Below are positions 6,567 to 13,441 of a stretch of DNA of 13,441 bases, piece after piece (the first letter of the stretch is position 1; each line of letters begins with the position of its first letter). Made by a program: the position numbers and the translations under genes. Source of the stretch: RGIG3102 sp964507095 (GTDB lineage: Bacteria; Bacillota; Clostridia; Oscillospirales; Ruminococcaceae); contig CAZDOS010000046.1 in assembly GCA_964507095.1 (NCBI GenBank), forward strand, positions 1-13,441. The letters are read 5' to 3'. The notes under the pieces are model-generated. The model ran no database searches. It saw nothing but the letters and a program-made list of their open reading frames with translations, and was not told the DNA's origin.

Positions 6567-8261
6567 TTATTCGATGCTGTTCACGAGGCTGAAGATCTCA
6601 TCCTTGATCTCTTTGTTGACGGCCTGAGCCTTTTCAAGCGAATCCTCGCTGGAGTAGAAGTAGAACTTGATTTTAGGCTCCGTTCCGGACGGCCTTATCG
6701 CAAACCAGCTTGTGTTGTCAAGGAAGAACCTGAGCACGTTGCTAGGGGCGATGTCCTCATAGCCGTTCTTGTAGTCTATGAGTCTTGTGACCTTGTGTCC
6801 CGCGACGACCTTCGGAGGATCCTTCCTTATCCGGCTCATCATCCTCTTTATCCTCTCGGCTCCTTCGATGCCCTCGAGGACTATGTTCGGCTCATCCTCT
6901 GCCCAGTAATCGTACTTCTCGAAGATCTCCATTAGCACGTTCCAGAGGGTCTTGCCCCTCTTTCTGTAGTAGGCGGCTGCCTCGGCGATCATCATGCCGG
7001 CGGAGATGCCGTCCTTGTCCCTGATGAGAGGACATACTGCATAACCTACGCTCTCTTCATAGGAGAAGATGATCTGATAGCCCTTCTCGATGAGGTCAGG
7101 GTATTTTCCGCAGATGTTCTTGAAACCGGTTAGAGCCTCATACATGTCGACTCCGTAGTTCCTTGCTATGTCGCTTGAGAGCGTGCTGGTGACTATGGAC
7201 TTGACCATTGCGGCCTTCTTCGGAAGAGTGCCGGCCTCCCTGTGGCCCTCAAGGATATAGTTTACAAGCAGATAGCCTGTCTGGTTTCCGTTGAGGAACA
7301 CGTAGTCGCCCTCATCGTTCCTGATCTCAATGGCGAATCTGTCGCCGTCAGGGTCGCAGGCCATGAGCAGCTCGGCTCCGACCTTTCTTCCCAGCTCCTC
7401 GCTCATCTTGAAGGCCTGAGGGAATTCAGGGTTAGGGTATCCGACCGTTGTGAAGTCAGGGTCAGGATATCTCTGCTCCTCGACCATGTGCCAGTTGGTG
7501 AAGCCCCTGTCGTTCATCATGGTCTCGAAAGGCTTTGACGAAGCGCCGTTGAGAGGGGTGAATACCAGCGGGATGTCCAGATCCAGGTCGTCCCCGTCAT
7601 AGATGGACATGCTCTCGATGAGATCGAGGTAATCCCTGTCGTATTCCGGTCCGAGGACAACTATCTTGCCCTCATTGACGAAATCCTCAAAATACCCCTG
7701 CTTTATGTCGCTGAAAAGGTCAACCGCGTTGATCTTCCGGGTCATGCCGTCAGCCACCGTGCTGGAGACCTGGCATCCGTCCGCCCAGTAGGCCTTGTAG
7801 CCGTTATAGTCCTTTGGGTTGTGCGAAGCCGTGATGTTGATTCCGGAGATGCAACCCAGCTTGGTCACCATGTACGCAAGCTGTGGTGTAGGTCTCAGGT
7901 CAGGGAAGACGTATGCCTTGATGCCGTTGGCGGCAAAGATGCCTGCGGCCATCTCGGAAAACTCCTTGGAGAAGTGCCTTGGGTCATGTGCGATGACCAC
8001 GCCTCTCTCCATGGCTCTCTTTCCCTGGTCCTTTATATAGTCGGCTATGCCCTGAGTGGCCTTTCCGACCGTGAAATAGTTCATCCTGTTGGTTCCAGCG
8101 CCGATCTTTCCCCTGAGACCCGCGGTACCGAAAGACAGATCCTGATAGAAACGTTCCTTTATCTCGTTATCATCATCCTTGATGGCCAGAAGCTCATCCC
8201 TGAGAGGATCGCTCTCGCTGAGCCTTTCAAGCCAGAGGTCATATTTTTCTCTGTAATCCAT
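6567..8261 (-). CDS. pgcA: phospho-sugar mutase, alpha-phosphoglucomutase type
   Basis: This enzyme interconverts glucose-6-phosphate and glucose-1-phosphate (possibly also mannose phosphates) through a phosphoserine intermediate. Over 564 residues it shows the four-domain alpha-D-phosphohexomutase layout. LSFGTAGLRG lies at 42-51, the catalytic serine S146 is in TASHNPKDYNG, and the Mg2+ loop DPDGDR spans 303-308. The sugar-binding FSYEESVGY is near 399-407, and the phosphate-binding RPSGTEPK is at 523-530. Length and the YEES motif fit the PgcA/PGM2-like branch of Firmicutes better than the short GlmM branch, so pgcA is the best guess. The start (ATG, complement of 8259-8261) has GGAGGG 9 bases upstream. 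It is transcribed divergently from thrS. Glucose-1-phosphate is the precursor of dTDP-sugars, which links it to rfbC nearby, though that link is inference. Confidence 0.95.
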   Translation of the reverse strand: MDYREKYDLWLERLSESDPLRDELLAIKDDDNEIKERFYQDLSFGTAGLRGKIGAGTNRMNYFTVGKATQGIADYIKDQGKRAMERGVVIAHDPRHFSKEFSEMAAGIFAANGIKAYVFPDLRPTPQLAYMVTKLGCISGINITASHNPKDYNGYKAYWADGCQVSSTVADGMTRKINAVDLFSDIKQGYFEDFVNEGKIVVLGPEYDRDYLDLIESMSIYDGDDLDLDIPLVFTPLNGASSKPFETMMNDRGFTNWHMVEEQRYPDPDFTTVGYPNPEFPQAFKMSEELGRKVGAELLMACDPDGDRFAIEIRNDEGDYVFLNGNQTGYLLVNYILEGHREAGTLPKKAAMVKSIVTSTLSSDIARNYGVDMYEALTGFKNICGKYPDLIEKGYQIIFSYEESVGYAVCPLIRDKDGISAGMMIAEAAAYYRKRGKTLWNVLMEIFEKYDYWAEDEPNIVLEGIEGAERIKRMMSRIRKDPPKVVAGHKVTRLIDYKNGYEDIAPSNVLRFFLDNTSWFAIRPSGTEPKIKFYFYSSEDSLEKAQAVNKEIKDEIFSLVNSIE

Positions 8262-8283
8262 AAATAATTACCCTCCATTCGAA

Positions 8284-8296
8284 TACAATAATTGTA
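8284..8296. repeat. 13-bp palindrome over the phosphoglucomutase -10
   Basis: TACAAT-A-ATTGTA is a perfect inverted repeat with one central base. Each arm reads TACAAT on its own strand, so it could hold a -10 in both directions or be bound by a dimeric regulator. No matching -35 was found for the plus-strand reading. Confidence 0.4.
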
Positions 8297-8319
8297 ATAT
8301 ATTTTGCCCGCGTTTTAAA
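8291..8319 (-). promoter_or_regulatory. probable promoter of the phosphoglucomutase gene
   Basis: Read on the minus strand, TTTAAA (8319-8314, 4 of 6 consensus matches) and TACAAT (8296-8291, 5 of 6) are separated by 17 bases. Transcription would start near 8284, leaving a short leader of about 23 bases that contains the GGAGGG site at 8276-8271. The -10 is one arm of a palindrome at 8284-8296. Confidence 0.6.
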
Positions 8320-8402
8320 GGGATTGGATTTTGGTTGATTCTAATCTGTGCACTTTTCACAGAAAATGCACTCCTTTTTCTATCGGAACGTAGAAATGAA
8401 TG

Positions 8403-8431
8403 TTGACAACGGCCGGGTCGGGGTGTAAAAT
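8403..8431 (+). promoter_or_regulatory. sigma-A-type promoter of the thrS leader
   Basis: TTGACA (8403-8408), a 17-base spacer and TAAAAT (8426-8431) have exactly the same hexamers and spacing as the rny promoter. Transcription would start near 8438, about 290 bases before the thrS start codon and just ahead of the T-box Stem I. The spacer is GC-rich, unlike that of the rny promoter. Confidence 0.82.
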
Positions 8432-8451
8432 TGTTCCAAAGCTATGAAGCA

Positions 8452-8660
8452 GACACGCTCGTCCTATGGACTTTTCAGAGAGCCCCGGTTGCTGCGAAGG
8501 GGTAAAGGAAGCAGGAAGGAGATACCACTGCCGAGCAGGTCGGGAGAACCCGATCCGGTCAGGACCGTTATATCCTCAAAGAGTGGCGGAAATTCCGCAA
8601 TTCGGGTGGAACCGTGGGGTTAACACACCTCATCCCGTTGGGATGCAGGTGTTTTTTATT
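8452..8660 (+). promoter_or_regulatory. T-box riboswitch, threonine specific
   Basis: This leader RNA senses uncharged tRNA-Thr and lets transcription pass into thrS when threonine is short. Stem I is closed by GCTCG (8457-8461) with CGAGC (8532-8536). CTTTTC (8471-8476) can pair with GGAAGG (8514-8519). AGAGAGCCCC leads to the apical loop GGTTGCTGCGAA (8487-8498), closed by CCCC/GGGG. On the 3' side of the specifier loop the codon ACC (8524-8526), followed by A, reads threonine. The T-box sequence GGGTGGAACCGTGG is at 8604-8617. Its bulge TGGA (8607-8610) would pair with the acceptor end UCCA, meaning a U discriminator base in tRNA-Thr. The terminator follows at 8625. The plus-strand open frame over this stretch is not a gene. 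Confidence 0.93.
8625..8657 (+). terminator. T-box intrinsic terminator
   Basis: ACACCT-CATCCC (8625-8636) pairs with GGGATG-(C)-AGGTGT (8640-8652). The loop is GTT and one C is bulged on the 3' side, followed by a run of T to 8657. The 5' arm can pair instead with the T-box sequence upstream to form the antiterminator, the switch expected for this class. Confidence 0.88.
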
Positions 8661-8727
8661 TTCATAAAAAACGCTCATCTCAGAAATCTGTAAATCTATT
8701 GATCAAAAGACAGAAAGGGAAAAGAAA

Positions 8728-10629
8728 ATGATCAAAATCTCATTCAAGGACGGAAAAGTAAAAGAATTCGACAGTCCGCTGAGCTACTGCGAAATACTCA
8801 AGGCAGTAGACGAAAAGTTACTCGACAAGGTAGTTGCCGTTAAGATCGGCGAGAGCGTCAAGGACCTCCGCGACATCTGCAGCGAGGACGCAGAGCTCGT
8901 TCTCCTCACATTCGATGACATCGAAGGCAAGAGGGTGTTCTGGCACACATCCAGCCACATCATGGCTCAGGCCATCCTGAAGTTCATTCCTGACGCAAAG
9001 CTGACTATCGGCCCTGCTATCGAGACAGGTTTCTATTATGACATAGACACAGAAGCAGACATCAATGACGAGATGTTCAAGAAGATCGAAGACGAGATGG
9101 TCGAGATCGCAAAGAAGAACAGCCCTGTAGAGCGTTTCGTGCTTTCCAAGGAAGAAGCTCTCAAGATGTTCCCGGACAACGAGTACAAGAGAGAGCTCAT
9201 CAATGACCTGCCGGAAGGCGAGGAGATCTCCTTCTACAGGCAGGAAGGCTTCACAGACCTCTGCGCAGGTCCGCACCTTCTCAGCCTGGGCGCCGTAAAG
9301 GCAGCCAAGATCATGTCAGTTGCAGGCGCATACTGGCGCGGCGATTCAAAGAACAAGATGCTCAAGAGACTTTACGGCATCACATTCCCTTCACAGGAAG
9401 GTCTTGACAATTACCTCAACATGCTGGAAGAGGCCAAGAAGCGCGACCACAAGAAGCTGGGCAGAGAGCTCAAGCTGTTCATGATGCACGATGCAGGCCC
9501 GGGCTTCCCGTTCTTCCTTCCAAAGGGCATGGAAGTCTACAACACACTGCTGGTCTACTGGAGAGAGCTCCACAGAAGAGAGAAGTATGTTGAGATATCA
9601 ACACCTATCATGCTCAGACGTTCTCTCTGGGATACATCAGGACACTGGAACCACTACAAGGACAACATGTACTTCTCCATCATCGACGATGAAGAGTATG
9701 CCATCAAGCCTATGAACTGCCCGGGCGGTGTACTTGTTTACAAGAGCGAGCCGCACAGCTACCGTGACCTTCCTATCAAGGCCGGTGAGATCGGACACGT
9801 TCACCGTCATGAGCTTTCAGGCGCACTGAACGGACTGATGAGAGTACGTACATTCCACCAGGATGACGCACATATCTTCTGCACACCTGAGCAGGCACAG
9901 GACGAAGTCGTAAAGGTCGCATTGCTGGCTGACGAAGTCTACAAGAAGTTCGGCATGTCCTACCACGTAGAGCTGTCCACAAGACCTGAAGATTCCATGG
10001 GAACAGAGGAAGAGTGGGAGCTGGCAACAGACGGTCTGAGAGGCGCTCTCGACAGACTCGGCTGGGACTACATCATCAACGAAGGCGACGGCGCATTCTA
10101 CGGACCGAAGATCGACTTCCATCTCCACGATGCTCTCGGCAGGACATGGCAGTGCGGTACGATCCAGTGGGATATGCAGATGCCTCAGAGCTTCGACATG
10201 GAATATGTCGGTGCTGACGGTGAGAAGCACAGACCTATCATGCTCCACAGGACAATATTCGGATCCATCGAGAGATTCATGGGCCTGTTGATCGAGCAGT
10301 TCGCAGGCGCATTCCCTACATGGCTTGCTCCTGTACAGGCAGCCATCATCCCTGTAAGCGAAGCTCACAGAGAGTATGCCAAGGAAGTGGCCGCAAAGCT
10401 CGAGGCAGCCGGAATCAAGGTCGAAGTGGATGACAGGAACGAGAGCCTCGGCTACCGTATCCGTGAGCAGCAGGGCCAGAAGGTTCCTTACATGCTGGTC
10501 GTCGGTGCAAAGGAAATGGAAGCAGGCACAGTTTCACCTCGTGACCGCAAGGAGATCCTCAAGGATGCCATGAAGGTCGAAGACTTCATCGCATACGTAA
10601 GGAAAGAGATCGACGAGAGAAGCCTGTAA
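8728..10629 (+). CDS. thrS: threonine--tRNA ligase
   Basis: Threonyl-tRNA synthetase charges tRNA-Thr in the cytoplasm. The 633-residue protein has the full set of domains. They are an N-terminal TGS domain (about 1-61), an editing/SAD domain with HTSSH (73-77) and C179/H183 in DLCAGPH, which clears Ser-tRNA-Thr, a class II catalytic core (about 245-530), and a C-terminal anticodon-binding domain (about 535-630). Zinc ligands expected from the E. coli enzyme are present as C331 (NCPGG), H382 (HQDDAHIFC) and H507 (MLHRTIFGS). Motif 2 is RVRTFHQDDAH. ATG 8728 has AAAGGG at 8715-8719. Expression is controlled by the upstream T-box, and a strong hairpin closes the unit, so the gene appears to be transcribed alone. 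Nothing in it is truncated or unusual. Confidence 0.99.
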   Translation: MIKISFKDGKVKEFDSPLSYCEILKAVDEKLLDKVVAVKIGESVKDLRDICSEDAELVLLTFDDIEGKRVFWHTSSHIMAQAILKFIPDAKLTIGPAIETGFYYDIDTEADINDEMFKKIEDEMVEIAKKNSPVERFVLSKEEALKMFPDNEYKRELINDLPEGEEISFYRQEGFTDLCAGPHLLSLGAVKAAKIMSVAGAYWRGDSKNKMLKRLYGITFPSQEGLDNYLNMLEEAKKRDHKKLGRELKLFMMHDAGPGFPFFLPKGMEVYNTLLVYWRELHRREKYVEISTPIMLRRSLWDTSGHWNHYKDNMYFSIIDDEEYAIKPMNCPGGVLVYKSEPHSYRDLPIKAGEIGHVHRHELSGALNGLMRVRTFHQDDAHIFCTPEQAQDEVVKVALLADEVYKKFGMSYHVELSTRPEDSMGTEEEWELATDGLRGALDRLGWDYIINEGDGAFYGPKIDFHLHDALGRTWQCGTIQWDMQMPQSFDMEYVGADGEKHRPIMLHRTIFGSIERFMGLLIEQFAGAFPTWLAPVQAAIIPVSEAHREYAKEVAAKLEAAGIKVEVDDRNESLGYRIREQQGQKVPYMLVVGAKEMEAGTVSPRDRKEILKDAMKVEDFIAYVRKEIDERSL

Positions 10630-10651
10630 TACACATAACGCATATCATCTT

Positions 10652-10681
10652 CCGGGAGACGGCATGGGCCGTCTCCCGGTT
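10652..10681 (+). terminator. hairpin terminator after thrS
   Basis: CCGGGAGACGGC (10652-10663) pairs perfectly over 12 bases with 10668-10679 around an ATGG loop. Only TTT follows, so the U-tract is short, but the stem is very GC-rich. The rfbC promoter begins immediately after it. Confidence 0.75.
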
Positions 10682-10709
10682 TGCTGAAGAAGTGAGGCTG
10701 TGATATAAT
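10681..10709 (+). promoter_or_regulatory. extended -10 promoter of rfbC
   Basis: TGTGATATAAT (10699-10709) fits the Gram-positive extended -10 pattern TRTGnTATAAT exactly. A weak -35, TTGCTG (10681-10686), is 17 bases upstream and touches the end of the thrS terminator. Transcription would start near 10716, about 29 bases before the rfbC start codon. Confidence 0.78.
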
Positions 10710-10744
10710 TAATGCAGTAAAAACACAGACTTTTTGGAGGGATC

Positions 10745-11311
10745 ATGGGAAAGTTTGAATTCATAAAGAACGACATAGAGGGACTGGTGGTCGTAAAGCC
10801 GACGGTGTTCGGCGACGACAGGGGCTTCTTCATGGAGACCTATCACAAGGATGAGTTCGTAAAGGGCGGCATCGAGAAGGAGTTCGTGCAGGACAACCAT
10901 TCCAAGAGCAGCAAGGGCGTTCTCAGGGGTCTCCATTTCCAGAAGGAGAACACCCAGGGCAAGCTTGTCAGGGTAATCAGCGGAGAAGTGTATGACGTGG
11001 CCGTTGACTGCAGGCCGAATTCGAAGACATACGGCAAGTGGTTCGGAGTTACGCTCTCAGCCGAGAACAAGATGCAGTTCTACATCCCTGAAGGCTTTGC
11101 GCATGGATTCCTCGTCCTCAGCGACGAAGCGGAGTTCGTCTACAAGTGCACAGACGTGTACAATCCGTCATCGGAGGGCGGAATCCCGTATGACGACCCG
11201 TCGATAAACGTGGAATGGCCAAAGGTCGACTGCCCTATAAAGCTCAGCGATAAGGACAAGAAGCACACGCCGTTTGCCCGGCAGAAGTTTGAATACTTCG
11301 AAAAGTACTGA
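10745..11311 (+). CDS. rfbC: dTDP-4-dehydrorhamnose 3,5-epimerase
   Basis: RfbC (RmlC) epimerises carbons 3 and 5 of dTDP-4-keto-6-deoxyglucose, the third of four steps to dTDP-L-rhamnose, in the cytoplasm as a cupin dimer. The 188-residue protein carries the family signatures. FGDDRGFFMETYH lies at 22-34, VLRGLHFQ places the catalytic base H64, IPEGFAHGF (114-122) includes H120, and Y133 is the probable acid, with D169 or D171 near the end as the supporting acid. ATG 10745 has GGAGGG at 10736-10741. It has its own promoter and is followed by a glycosyltransferase gene after 30 bases. The other pathway genes (rfbA, rfbB, rfbD) are not in this window, so they must lie elsewhere, perhaps downstream. 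A plain polysaccharide role is the safest reading. Confidence 0.96.
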   Translation: MGKFEFIKNDIEGLVVVKPTVFGDDRGFFMETYHKDEFVKGGIEKEFVQDNHSKSSKGVLRGLHFQKENTQGKLVRVISGEVYDVAVDCRPNSKTYGKWFGVTLSAENKMQFYIPEGFAHGFLVLSDEAEFVYKCTDVYNPSSEGGIPYDDPSINVEWPKVDCPIKLSDKDKKHTPFARQKFEYFEKY

Positions 11312-11341
11312 TAAACCAGACATATACGGAACGGTTAATTC

Positions 11342-13204
11342 ATGCCAGATATCCAGGACACGCCTCTTAAGATGGTAAAAAGGAACCTGAACCCGGCCAG
11401 ACTCGCCCGGCTCACAAAGCGAGGCCTCGCATCTCTCAGAAATGAGGGGTGGGAGGCAACTTGGCGTGCGGTGGATTTCAGGCTGAGGCTCGCCACTAAA
11501 AGGGATGTATGGCAGTTCAGATGCGACATACCACTGAAGAAGGAGCTGAGGGAACAGCGGCTTGCGGTGTTCGGGAAGATGCCGGTGATAAGCATCGTCG
11601 TCCCTCTGTTCAACACTCCGGTAAAGTACCTTAGGGAGATGATAGACTCTGTCCAGAGGCAGAGCTATCCTTTCTGGCAGCTGGTCTGTGTGGATGCCTC
11701 CGCGCCCGGTCATGAGGAAGTGGGCCGGACAGTGGAAAGCTATGCCGATGAGAGGATAACCTACAAAAAGCTGGATGAGAATAAAGGCATAAGCGGGAAC
11801 ACGAACGAGGGTTTCAGGCTGTGCGTCGGTGAGTACATAGCCCTCCTGGACCACGATGACGTGATCCAGCCCAACGCCCTTTACGAGAACGTGAAGGCGA
11901 TAAATGAGCACAGTGCGGAGCTGCTCTACTCGGACGAGGTCGTCCTCAACGAAGACCTTACAAAGCTGGTGCAGTACCATTTCAAAATAGGATACGCCCC
12001 GGATTATCTGAGGGGCATGAACTACATGACCCATTTCCTGGTGTTCTCAAGGCGGATCGCCGAGAAGGCAGGCTTCTTCGAGGACAGCACCTATGACGGA
12101 AGCCAGGACTATGACTTCATCCTGAGACTTTCCGAGCAGGCCAGGGTCATATATCACATCCCCAAGGTGCTGTATTTCTGGAGGAGCCATTCGGGCTCCA
12201 CCGCCCAGGACATGTCCAACAAGAGCTACGCCTTTGAGGCCGGAAGAAAGGCCGTTCAGGCGCATATCGACAGGCTCGGACTGAAGGGAACGGCGGAGAT
12301 ACTCCCCTTCAACGGCGCGTACAGAGTAAGGTACGAAGTGAAGGGAGATCCTCTCGTTTCGGTGATCATACCGAACAAGGACCACACAGACGACCTGGAA
12401 AAATGCCTGGTGTCGCTGAAGGAACACGGAGGCTGGGACAACACCGAGATACTGGTGGTCGAGAACAACTCGGAAAACCAGGAGACCTTCGAGTACTATG
12501 AGAGCCTTCCGGACAGATTTCCGAACGTGAGGGTGCTGTACTATGAGGGCGGCTTCAACTTCTCGGCGATAAACAATTTCGCGGCAAAGCAGGCAGAGGG
12601 AGACCATCTGCTGCTGCTCAACAACGATGTTGAGCTGCTGACGGACGGCTTCATAAAAGAGATGCTCTCCTTCTCGCAGAGGGAGGACGTGGGCGCCGTC
12701 GGAGCAAAGCTCTACTATCCGGACGACACCATCCAGCACGGGGGAGTCATCATCGGAATAAACGGTTCCGCAGGACACAGCCACCGCGGCATTGACAGAT
12801 ACATCGTGAAGCCGGACGGTGAAAGAATGGAAAACACCGGAGACCTGTACAGGCTGGTGACGGCGCAGAACTATCTCGCCGTGACTGCAGCATGCCTGAT
12901 GGTAAAGAAGGATCTGTATCTTGCGGAGCCTCTGGACGAAGAGAACTTTGCGGTAGCCTACAATGACGTGGACTTCTGCCTCAGGCTCTATGAGAAGGGG
13001 TACCTGAACGTGTTCACCCCGTTCAGTCAGGCCTATCATTACGAGAGCAAGTCTAGAGGGCTGGACGAGACTGACAAGCCCAACCCGAGATACGAGGGGG
13101 AGAAGAAGAGGTTCCGCGACAAGTGGGAAAAGTATTTTGACTACGGCGACCCGTACTACAATCCTCACTTCACGCTGCTGTACGACAATTACGGATATAA
13201 ATAG
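11342..13204 (+). CDS. two-domain family 2 glycosyltransferase
   Basis: The 620-residue protein contains two GT-A glycosyltransferase domains in a row. An N-terminal basic helical stretch (1-78) comes first. Domain 1 starts at VISIVVPLFNTP (82-93) and has the nucleotide-sugar/metal motif DHDD (170-173) and a helical EE/ED-type region around YDGSQDYDFILRL (251-263). Domain 2 starts at VSVIIPNKDHTDD (339-351) and has NNDVELL (427-433) and YNDVDFCLRLYEKGY (540-554). This layout is typical of large GT2 enzymes of O-antigen, rhamnan and teichoic-type polymer synthesis. There is no membrane helix, so it acts at the inner membrane face. Downstream of rfbC it may transfer rhamnose, which is inference. 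The ribosome binding site is weak (GGAACGG, 11328-11334), hinting at dependence on rfbC translation. No terminator follows. Confidence 0.92.
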   Translation: MPDIQDTPLKMVKRNLNPARLARLTKRGLASLRNEGWEATWRAVDFRLRLATKRDVWQFRCDIPLKKELREQRLAVFGKMPVISIVVPLFNTPVKYLREMIDSVQRQSYPFWQLVCVDASAPGHEEVGRTVESYADERITYKKLDENKGISGNTNEGFRLCVGEYIALLDHDDVIQPNALYENVKAINEHSAELLYSDEVVLNEDLTKLVQYHFKIGYAPDYLRGMNYMTHFLVFSRRIAEKAGFFEDSTYDGSQDYDFILRLSEQARVIYHIPKVLYFWRSHSGSTAQDMSNKSYAFEAGRKAVQAHIDRLGLKGTAEILPFNGAYRVRYEVKGDPLVSVIIPNKDHTDDLEKCLVSLKEHGGWDNTEILVVENNSENQETFEYYESLPDRFPNVRVLYYEGGFNFSAINNFAAKQAEGDHLLLLNNDVELLTDGFIKEMLSFSQREDVGAVGAKLYYPDDTIQHGGVIIGINGSAGHSHRGIDRYIVKPDGERMENTGDLYRLVTAQNYLAVTAACLMVKKDLYLAEPLDEENFAVAYNDVDFCLRLYEKGYLNVFTPFSQAYHYESKSRGLDETDKPNPRYEGEKKRFRDKWEKYFDYGDPYYNPHFTLLYDNYGYK

Positions 13205-13254
13205 CAAAAGGCTAAAATATATACATTCAGAATACAAAAAGGAGAGACGAAAAG

Positions 13255-13419
13255 ATGGACAAGAAGATCAACTACAAGCTCGGTTTCGGATGCATGAGGC
13301 TTCCCGAAGGCCCTGACGGAAAGATCGACAGGGAACATGCCCAGAGGATGGTCGACTATGCCTTTGAGAACGGCATCAACTACTTCATCGCGCTCAGACA
13401 GCTCTACTTTTACTTCTGA
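13255..13419 (+). pseudogene. aldo/keto reductase start, sequence broken near the window end
   Basis: The gene opens well, with GGAGAG at 13241-13246 and ATG at 13255. Residues 1-44 match the N-terminus of clostridial aldo/keto reductases: YKLGFGCMRLPEGPDGKID, then MVDYAFENGINYF. After NYF the family continues DTA.xYH.G.SE, holding the catalytic Asp and Tyr. Here the reading becomes IALRQLYFYF and stops at TGA 13417-13419. From 13387 none of the three forward frames recovers the family. The full enzyme is normally well over 250 residues. Either the last 55 bases come from other DNA (a chimeric sequence end) or the gene is really disrupted. The function, NADPH-dependent carbonyl reduction, is inferred from the intact part only. 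Confidence 0.7.
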
Positions 13420-13441
13420 TCCAGTACCTCCAGCTGGCGGG

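Noticed and set aside
8466..8693. Plus-strand open frame upstream of thrS that could be a leader peptide
   Set aside because: It coincides with T-box structural elements (Stem I to terminator), which explain the sequence fully, and no ribosome binding site is seen.
12047..13237. Open frame of 396 codons on the minus strand across the glycosyltransferase gene
   Set aside because: The opposite strand has clear GT2 motifs in both domains; the antisense product is Val/Leu/Arg-rich with no recognisable motif.
1..13441. Search for tRNA/rRNA genes, CRISPR arrays, insertion sequences, integrases and prophage genes
   Set aside because: None seen by reading both strands; the gene content is housekeeping or polysaccharide related.

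Overview
The window looks like chromosomal DNA of an anaerobic Gram-positive bacterium of the class Clostridia. The signs are RNase Y instead of RNase E, a T-box leader on thrS, strong GGAGG ribosome binding sites, AGG/AGA-rich Arg codon use, a DUF1858 redox-disulfide protein and a PgcA-type phosphoglucomutase. Family or genus cannot be fixed from the sequence. There is no RNA gene, CRISPR array, insertion sequence or prophage signature, so most of it is housekeeping DNA.

Left part (1-2842, + strand): the 3' end of a ZIP-family metal transporter, a GNAT acetyltransferase, and a small DUF1858 CxxC protein closed by a clear terminator. Then comes rny (RNase Y) behind a near-consensus sigma-A promoter. 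Middle left (2862-6553, + strand): a run of four genes, namely a leaderless S10 serine carboxypeptidase, an RlmI-type rRNA cytosine methyltransferase, a tail-anchored protein with a HEPN-like Rx4H motif, and a DUF2200 protein. A bidirectional terminator ends the run and separates it from the convergent phosphoglucomutase gene (6567-8261, - strand).

Centre (8262-8727): a 466-base divergent control region. It holds a probable promoter for the phosphoglucomutase gene on the minus strand, a near-consensus promoter for thrS on the plus strand, and a complete T-box riboswitch with an ACC (Thr) specifier, a T-box bulge and a terminator. thrS follows. Right part (10699-13204): rfbC (dTDP-4-dehydrorhamnose 3,5-epimerase) with its own extended -10 promoter, then a two-domain GT2 glycosyltransferase. 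Together these suggest rhamnose-containing surface polysaccharide synthesis. The phosphoglucomutase could feed the same route through glucose-1-phosphate.

The last 190 bases begin an aldo/keto reductase that follows the family for about 44 residues, then loses all similarity and hits a stop. This may be a chimeric or damaged sequence end. The points most worth checking are this broken end, the membrane-anchored HEPN-like protein near RNase Y and an rRNA methyltransferase, the cytoplasmic S10 peptidase, and two intergenic hairpins of the same geometry just upstream of ribosome binding sites.
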